In this document: positions 59,697 to 64,000 of the stretch, in pieces
Layout: the number at the start of each line of letters is the position of its first letter
Position numbering within the stretch: position 1 is the stretch's first letter
NCBI GenBank assembly: GCA_050789255.1
Contig: JBOZRQ010000013.1
Location: forward strand, 1 to 64,000
DNA length: 64,000 bases
Source of the DNA: JBOZRQ01 sp050789255
GTDB taxonomy: Bacteria; Bacillota; Sulfobacillia; Symbiobacteriales; Symbiobacteriaceae
Direction of reading: 5' to 3'
The notes under the pieces: model-generated
Told to the model about the DNA's origin: nothing
Seen by the model: only the letters and a program-made list of their open reading frames with translations
Database searches by the model: none
Position numbers and translations under genes: made by a program

Positions 59697-60962
59697 GTGT
59701 TCAACCCTGCTGACGAGGGCATGGACCGGTTGCAGCTCTCCGCCTTGCAGCTCGAGCGGCTGCGCACCACCATCGGGCGGCTGCAGTCGGTGCCGTTCTA
59801 TCAGGGGCGGCTCGGGCCGCCCGTTCACTCACTTTCAGACCTGGCTGCCCTGCCCCTGACAGGCAAGCAGGATCTGCTGGACCAGTATCCCTTCGGCCTT
59901 TTTGCTGTCCCCGTATCCGGGCTGGCCCGGGTCCACGCCACCTCCGGCACCCGGGGCCGCCCCACGCTAGTGGGCTACACCCGCGGCGACCTGGCGAACT
60001 GGGCCCAACTCTGCGCCAGGCTCCTCTACGCCGCCGGACTGCGCCCCGGCGAGGCGCTTCACAACGCCCTGAACTATGGCCTGTTCACCGGCGGGCTCGG
60101 GGTGCACGGCGGGGCGGAGGCGCTGGGCTGTCTGGTCATTCCCGCGTCCGGGGGCAGCAGTCTGCGGCAGCTCCGGCTTGTGCAGGAGCTTCGGCCAGCA
60201 GGGATCAAATGCACCCCGTCCTACATGCTGCACCTCGCCGACGTGGCCGAAACTGAGGGGATGGATCCGCGATCCTTGGGCCTGCGGTCGGCGATTCTGG
60301 GCGCCGAGGCCTGGTCGGAGGAGCTGCGGCAGGAGATCGAGCAGCGCTGGGGGCTGACCGCCTACGACTCCTACGGCCTCTCGGAGATGTACGGCCCCGG
60401 GGTGGCCTTCGAGTGCGAACACCGGGACGGGCTGCATGTGATGGAGGATCACTTCCTGCCCGAAATCATCGACCCCGACACGCTCCAGCCGCTGGAGGAC
60501 GGGGCCGAGGGAGAGCTGGTGCTCACCTCGCTCACCAAGGAGGCCATGCCGCTGCTGCGCTACCGGACGGGGGACCGGACCACCCTGCTCGCGGGCCCCT
60601 GTCCATGCGGCCGGACCGGGCGCCGCCTGCGCCGCGTCCGGGGCCGGACGGATGACATGCTGGTGGTCCGGGGGGTCAACCTGTTCCCCTCCGAGGTGGA
60701 GCGGGTGCTGGTGGGGGCGCCGCACATCTCCGCGCACTACGAGATGGTGATTGAGCGGCCCGGCGCCCTGGACCAGATGACGGTCCGGGCCGAGCTCCGC
60801 CCTGGCGTCCAGCCCACGCAGGAGCTGGCCGCCGACCTGGTCAAGCGACTGAAGGATGAGCTGGGCATCTCGGCCCGGGTGGAGCTGCTGGAGCCGGGCA
60901 ACCTGCCCCGGCATGAAGGGACCAAGGCGCCCCGTGTGATCGATCGGCGCAAGGGGGGATGA
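59697..60962 (+). CDS. Phenylacetate-CoA ligase family protein (PaaK-like)
   Basis: This 421-residue AMP-forming ligase has the PaaK features VHATSGTRGRPTLVGYT (P-loop), YDSYGLSEMYGPGVAFEC, the cysteine motif GPCPCGRTGRRLRRVRGRTDDM and the C-terminal domain LFPSEVERVL. It would activate an aryl or acyl acid to its CoA thioester with ATP. GTG start follows AAGGGGAGG. It runs into a GNAT gene (3-base gap) and an HPPD-like VOC gene, so it may act in aromatic acid use; no paa ring-opening genes are near. Confidence 0.9.
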   Translation: MFNPADEGMDRLQLSALQLERLRTTIGRLQSVPFYQGRLGPPVHSLSDLAALPLTGKQDLLDQYPFGLFAVPVSGLARVHATSGTRGRPTLVGYTRGDLANWAQLCARLLYAAGLRPGEALHNALNYGLFTGGLGVHGGAEALGCLVIPASGGSSLRQLRLVQELRPAGIKCTPSYMLHLADVAETEGMDPRSLGLRSAILGAEAWSEELRQEIEQRWGLTAYDSYGLSEMYGPGVAFECEHRDGLHVMEDHFLPEIIDPDTLQPLEDGAEGELVLTSLTKEAMPLLRYRTGDRTTLLAGPCPCGRTGRRLRRVRGRTDDMLVVRGVNLFPSEVERVLVGAPHISAHYEMVIERPGALDQMTVRAELRPGVQPTQELAADLVKRLKDELGISARVELLEPGNLPRHEGTKAPRVIDRRKGG

Positions 60963-60965
60963 ACC

Positions 60966-61433
60966 ATGTTTCGGATACGGCCTGCTACCATGCAGGACGC
61001 GGCTTTCGTTGGGCAATGGGCGAATTACAGCGCCTGGGAAAACCTTTCGCCCACGGAGCGGCAGGCGATCGATCCCAGGCTGGTCGCAGCGCAGACCGCA
61101 GAGCTACTGGGCTCGATGCGCGCCAGCCCGCAGACATCGCTGGCCCTGGTGGCCGAGGTGGCCGGGCGGCCTGTGGGGTACGCGCTTGCCGCCGTGCACC
61201 CGGACCCGACCACGATGGAGCCCCAGGGGTACTTCTACGACCTGTTCGTCGTGCCGCAGCTCAGGCGGCAGGGCATTGGCCGCAGCCTTCAGCAGGCGGC
61301 CGAGCGGATGCTGGCGGGCGCCGGGCTGCGCAAGGTCAAAATGTGGAGCGACCTGAGTAATCCAGCCGCTACCAAGATGGCAGCCGCCTCGGGCTTCAAG
61401 CCCGAGGGTCTCATCCATGCGAAGGAGTGGTAG
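60966..61433 (+). CDS. GNAT family N-acetyltransferase
   Basis: A 155-residue acetyltransferase with YDLFVVPQLRRQGIGRSLQQAAERMLAGAGL (acetyl-CoA loop RRQGIG) and a C-terminal strand VKMWSDLSNPAATKMAAASGFKPEG. It begins three bases after the CoA ligase stop behind AAGGGGGGA and ends three bases before the VOC gene, so all three are one operon. The acceptor is unknown. Confidence 0.87.
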   Translation: MFRIRPATMQDAAFVGQWANYSAWENLSPTERQAIDPRLVAAQTAELLGSMRASPQTSLALVAEVAGRPVGYALAAVHPDPTTMEPQGYFYDLFVVPQLRRQGIGRSLQQAAERMLAGAGLRKVKMWSDLSNPAATKMAAASGFKPEGLIHAKEW

Positions 61434-61436
61434 TCT

Positions 61437-61934
61437 GTGGAATCAGGCGGGGCGCTCGGCAGGAACCTGCAGGCGGTGGACCACCTGGCGATCGCCGTGG
61501 AGGATCTTGATGCGGCGGTGGCCTTCTACCGGGATCGGCTGGGCTTCACCGAGACGGAGCGCCGGGTGACCCAGGGCACCAAGACGGGCATGGAATCGGT
61601 GGTGCTGGTGGGCGGCGACCTGCGGGTGGTCCTCCTGAAGGGGACCTCCGAGGAGTCACAGGTGACCCGGTACGTGCGGGAGTACGGCCCCGGGGTCCAG
61701 CACGTCGCCTTCCGGGTCAGCGACATCGAAGCCGTGGTGGCCGACCTGTTGGGCCGGGGGATGGAGTTCGACACCCCCGTGCTGACGGCGCCCGGTTTGA
61801 AGCAGGCCTTCTCGAAGCGGGACCCGATCTCGGGGATGATGTTCGAGATCATCCAGCGCACCGGCGAGGAAGGCTTCTCGGACGCCAACGTCCAGAAACT
61901 GTTCGAGTCGCTGGAGGAGAAGGGCTCCTTCTGA
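61437..61934 (+). CDS. VOC family protein resembling one half of 4-hydroxyphenylpyruvate dioxygenase
   Basis: The 165-residue protein has two VOC repeats: VDHLAIAVEDLDAAVAFYRDRLGFTE and VQHVAFRVSDIEAVVADLLGRG. The end, MMFEIIQRTGEEGFSDANVQKLFESLE, resembles the C-terminus of 4-hydroxyphenylpyruvate dioxygenases, where the Glu is an iron ligand; together with the two VOC histidines a 2-His-1-Glu site is possible. True HPPD is about twice this length. Methylmalonyl-CoA epimerase is another possibility given the opening. Start is GTG behind AAGGAGTGG. Confidence 0.78.
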   Translation: MESGGALGRNLQAVDHLAIAVEDLDAAVAFYRDRLGFTETERRVTQGTKTGMESVVLVGGDLRVVLLKGTSEESQVTRYVREYGPGVQHVAFRVSDIEAVVADLLGRGMEFDTPVLTAPGLKQAFSKRDPISGMMFEIIQRTGEEGFSDANVQKLFESLEEKGSF

Positions 61935-61985
61935 GCACGCCGAGGGCCGCTGCACCGTGGGGGCTCGATGCCGTGGCGCAACGCT

Positions 61986-62013
61986 GACGCCCCCCGTATC
62001 TGCGGGGGGCGTC
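61986..62013. terminator. Terminator between convergent VOC and ymxH genes
   Basis: GACGCCCCCC and GGGGGGCGTC form a perfect ten-base stem with an eight-base loop and are followed on the plus strand by GCTTTA. It lies between convergent genes and can serve both. Confidence 0.75.
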
Positions 62014-62016
62014 GCT

Positions 62017-62262
62017 TTATGGGATGCCGTCGATGTCGACGAGGATGCAGTCGGGGCCGATTTTCACGATCCGGGTCCAGGGGATCACGATATCGGGGCC
62101 GGAGCCAAGCAGGCCGAAGAACTTGGAGTCGCCAGGGACGACGATCGCTGTGATCCGCCCGCTGGCCTCATCGATGTCCACATCGATCAGTTCGCCCATC
62201 CGCCGGCCGGTACGGATATCGATTACCTCTTTGCGCAGGTCTGAGGCCTTTGAAATCGACAT
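62017..62262 (-). CDS. YlmC/YmxH family PRC-barrel sporulation protein
   Basis: This 81-residue protein is a PRC-barrel of the YlmC/YmxH family (ASDLRKEVIDIRTGRRMGELIDVDIDEASGRITAIVVPG). The family is restricted mostly to spore formers and its role is unclear. ATG 62262 has AAGGGGG just upstream (close spacing of three bases), while an ATG at 62289 has no site and would add nine residues. In Bacillus ylmC lies beside sigG; here spoIIR is between. Confidence 0.87.
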   Translation of the reverse strand: MSISKASDLRKEVIDIRTGRRMGELIDVDIDEASGRITAIVVPGDSKFFGLLGSGPDIVIPWTRIVKIGPDCILVDIDGIP

Positions 62263-62318
62263 CGCCCCCTTCGATGGCCATATCGCCAAATGATATGCGG
62301 AGGGATGCCTGGCCTAGC

Positions 62319-63017
62319 CTACTGGAGGCGCTGCTCGTGGGCGGGTCGGCGCACGGCCTTCACCTTGTTGCGAACCCAGTCAAGGACCGCCGAGCGGGCC
62401 TTCACGGGCGCCCGCTCCAGCTTCTCGGGCTCCACCAGGGCGACCGCCTGCTTGCGGGAGACGGCCACAGTCTGTGTGCCGCCGGACTCGGGGGTCGGCT
62501 CCAGCACGATGCCGGTGGACCAGTCGACGAAGCACATCGGCGGGAAGAGGATGCACCACCAGTTGGCGCCGGCGCCCTCACCGATCAGCACCTTGAGGGC
62601 GTTGTACTCGCCGGCGGGCAGGAAGACCCGGCCGTAGGCCTTGCCGGGGAAGTGGAAGCGCCCGACCTCGGCGTGTACGGGGTACTGCTGACCCCAGTCG
62701 GAGATCACTTTGGCAGCGGCGGCCTCGATCTGGGGGATCGACTGGGCGATCGCCTCCCGGGCCTGGTTGCCGTCCTCCAGCCCGACGAAGAGCGGGGTGA
62801 CCTCGGCGAGGATCGCATCCCGCACGGCACGTTTGAGCTCCTGGTCGGCCTCGGAGTCGCTGTTGGCCACCACGTGCAGGCGGATCAGGCCGTTGGCCAT
62901 CTCGGCGGGAGCGACCATGCCCGGCGCTGCGGCGCTCTGCGCGAGCGAGCACCCGGCAGCGATCAGCATCATGCCCACCATCAGCGAGAGGATTCCAACC
63001 TGCAGTTTGCGTGCCAT
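62319..63017 (-). CDS. spoIIR: Stage II sporulation protein R
   Basis: The 232-residue secreted protein has an N-terminal signal or anchor (VGILSLMVGMMLIAAGCSLA; the Cys could be lipid-modified) and the SpoIIR domain: LIRLHVVANSDSEADQELKRAVRDAIL, VGRFHFPGKAYGRVFLPAGEYNALKVLIGEGAGANWWCILFPPMCFVD. It is made in the forespore and signals the mother cell protease SpoIIGA to cleave pro-sigma-E. ATG 63017 is preceded by AAAGGGG ten bases upstream. Confidence 0.94.
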   Translation of the reverse strand: MARKLQVGILSLMVGMMLIAAGCSLAQSAAAPGMVAPAEMANGLIRLHVVANSDSEADQELKRAVRDAILAEVTPLFVGLEDGNQAREAIAQSIPQIEAAAAKVISDWGQQYPVHAEVGRFHFPGKAYGRVFLPAGEYNALKVLIGEGAGANWWCILFPPMCFVDWSTGIVLEPTPESGGTQTVAVSRKQAVALVEPEKLERAPVKARSAVLDWVRNKVKAVRRPAHEQRLQ

Positions 63018-63450
63018 CCCTCGGCAGCCCCTTTCGGATCTCTGTAGCATGATTATGGTCAGCGTTATGTCATCCTAAACAACCAGGAGGATGAAAAGTG
63101 GCAGGGGCGGCGGCAGTGCGAGGGGGTATGCCCTGATCGAGTGGGCCTTACAGCTCGCTGCACCGTGTTCCGTCAAGAAATGAAACCGGGCGCCCACGGA
63201 AGGGCGCCCGGTTTTGACGATACTGGCTCGTTGTGTCGGGTGTTACCCCCTTGGGAGTGACTCTCGCTCCGGACTTTCGGCAAAACCCAGCAAGGAACAG
63301 TGCGTTTCGACAAACGCCCTCCAGCCAGACCTACCCCGGTGGGGTAGACTAGCATGCAGATCGAGACAGGATCGTCAACATCCAGGCGATCCTGGGCGAC
63401 CAGGCGTTTTCAAAAACTGACGGACCCGGGAGGGGCAGGGCGAGAAGCCA
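63018..63450. other. Intergenic region between sigG and spoIIR
   Basis: No gene is supported. It contains the perfect hairpin at 63183-63215, a small palindrome TACCCCGGTGGGGTA near 63331-63345 and CAGGATCG...CGATCCTG near 63370-63397. A 30-codon frame at 63091-63183 on the plus strand ends right at the hairpin but its ribosome site touches the ATG. Promoters for spoIIR (expected sigma-F type) must lie in the right part but are not clear. Confidence 0.4.
63183..63215. terminator. Bidirectional terminator downstream of sigG
   Basis: AAACCGGGCGCCC and GGGCGCCCGGTTT form a perfect 13-base stem with a six-base loop. On the minus strand it ends in GGTTTCATTTC, about 235 bases past sigG; on the plus strand in GGTTTTGACG. 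Confidence 0.75.
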
Positions 63451-64000
63451 TCAGACGAACTTTTTCATGTGACTGAGGGCGGCCTTCTCCAGGCGGCTGA
63501 CCTGGGCCTGGGAGATGCCGATCTCCTCGGCGACCTCCATCTGGGTCTTGCCCTCGAAGAAGCGCAGGGTCAGGATCAGCCGTTCCCGGTCGTTGAGACG
63601 GCGCAGGGCCTCGCGGATCGAGACGCCCTCCAGCCACTGGGAGTCCTGATGTCGCTCGTCGCTGACCTGGTCCATCACGAAGATCGGGTCGCCGCCGTCG
63701 TGGTAGAGCGGCTCAAACAGGGAGACGGGCTCCTGAATCGCATCCAGGGCGAAGACGATCTCTTCGAGCGGGAGCTTCAGTTCGTCGGCGATCTCCTGGA
63801 CGGTTGGCTCGCGAGAGAGCCGGTTGACCAGTCCGTCACGGATCTGGAGGGCCTTGTAGGCGACATCCCGCAGCGAGCGGCTCACCCGGATCGGGTTGTT
63901 GTCGCGCAGGTAGCGGCGAATCTCACCGATGATCATGGGGACCGCGTACGTACTGAACTTGACATTCTGGCTCAGATCGAAGTTGTCGATCGCCTTCATG
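63451..64000 (-). CDS. sigG: RNA polymerase sporulation sigma factor SigG (5' end outside window)
   Basis: The 183 or more residues seen are sigma regions 2.3 to 4 of the late forespore sigma factor: NFDLSQNVKFSTYAVPMIIGEIRRYLRDNNPIRVSRSLRD (split here from a longer match) and ISQAQVSRLEKAALSHMKKF. SLFEPLYHDGGDPIFVMDQ is typical of SigG rather than SigF. About 75 N-terminal residues lie beyond position 64000. It directs forespore genes for germination and DNA protection. Place beside ylm genes is as in Bacillus. Confidence 0.95.
   Translation of the reverse strand, partial: MKAIDNFDLSQNVKFSTYAVPMIIGEIRRYLRDNNPIRVSRSLRDVAYKALQIRDGLVNRLSREPTVQEIADELKLPLEEIVFALDAIQEPVSLFEPLYHDGGDPIFVMDQVSDERHQDSQWLEGVSIREALRRLNDRERLILTLRFFEGKTQMEVAEEIGISQAQVSRLEKAALSHMKKFV

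Noticed and set aside
63091..63183. 30-codon plus-strand frame ending at the hairpin downstream of sigG
   Set aside because: AGGAGG directly touches the ATG, leaving no spacing, and the sequence has no recognisable features.
1..64000. CRISPR arrays, tRNA/rRNA genes, prophage or insertion sequences with transposase
   Set aside because: No regularly spaced repeats, no tRNA-like T-loop in a foldable context and no transposase or integrase motif were seen by eye; a covariance-model scan would be needed to exclude a tRNA fully.

Overview
The window looks like chromosome from a GC-rich, endospore-forming Bacillota of the Symbiobacterium type; this is an inference from gene content. The right side carries sigG (cut by the window edge), spoIIR, yyaC, ymxH/ylmC, pgeF/ylmD, yggS/ylmE, sepF, yggT/ylmG, divIVA and ileS, which is the order known from Bacillus and relatives. 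lspA, an rluD/ylyB gene, a ylyA-type DksA protein and pyrF lie further left. GTG and TTG starts behind strong Shine-Dalgarno sites are common, and no tRNA, rRNA, CRISPR array or transposase gene was recognised.

Left arm, 0.1-11.7 kb, all minus strand: two catabolic modules enclose a Liv-type ABC transporter. One module has a DeoR regulator, a DUF1537 four-carbon acid sugar kinase and a PdxA2-type dehydrogenase. The other has a zinc alcohol dehydrogenase, a class II aldolase and a second DUF1537 kinase, next to a FadR-type GntR regulator. Together they suggest uptake and breakdown of tetronate-like acid sugars.

11.9-27.7 kb: an ECF sigma/anti-sigma pair, a small unknown gene whose ribosome site sits in a hairpin, a peptide-type ABC operon without ATPases, a frameshifted epimerase gene, an acyl-CoA dehydrogenase, an amidase, a UspA tandem protein and a dense minus-strand operon (D-serine/D-threonine type PLP enzyme, RidA, PyrF, RluD-type synthase, LspA).

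28.0-47.7 kb: the ylyA-type gene and a DUF5665 protein, then a block that separates them from ileS. The block holds a second peptide-type ABC cluster with three permeases and no ATPase, small membrane proteins, an M20 dipeptidase, a YtcJ-type amidohydrolase, a BmpA-type nucleoside ABC operon, an ABC export pair, tatA, and an AT-richer pair (sigma factor with SnoaL-like tail plus VOC protein). Its intergenic DNA holds elaborate nested palindromes; one ~195-bp type is present twice, at 27.85 and 37.33 kb.

47.8-64 kb: ileS with a clear isoleucine T-box leader and promoter, a DUF1540 protein, the divIVA-ylm cluster with an embedded HlyD-like gene, an alpha/beta hydrolase, a half-size chromate transporter, yyaC, a PrcB/Gmad2 lipoprotein, a PaaK-type CoA ligase with GNAT and HPPD-like VOC genes, then ymxH, spoIIR and sigG.

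A pattern seen four times is a strong GC hairpin directly after each ABC substrate-binding protein gene and before its permease or ATPase genes, which would allow the binding protein to be made in excess.
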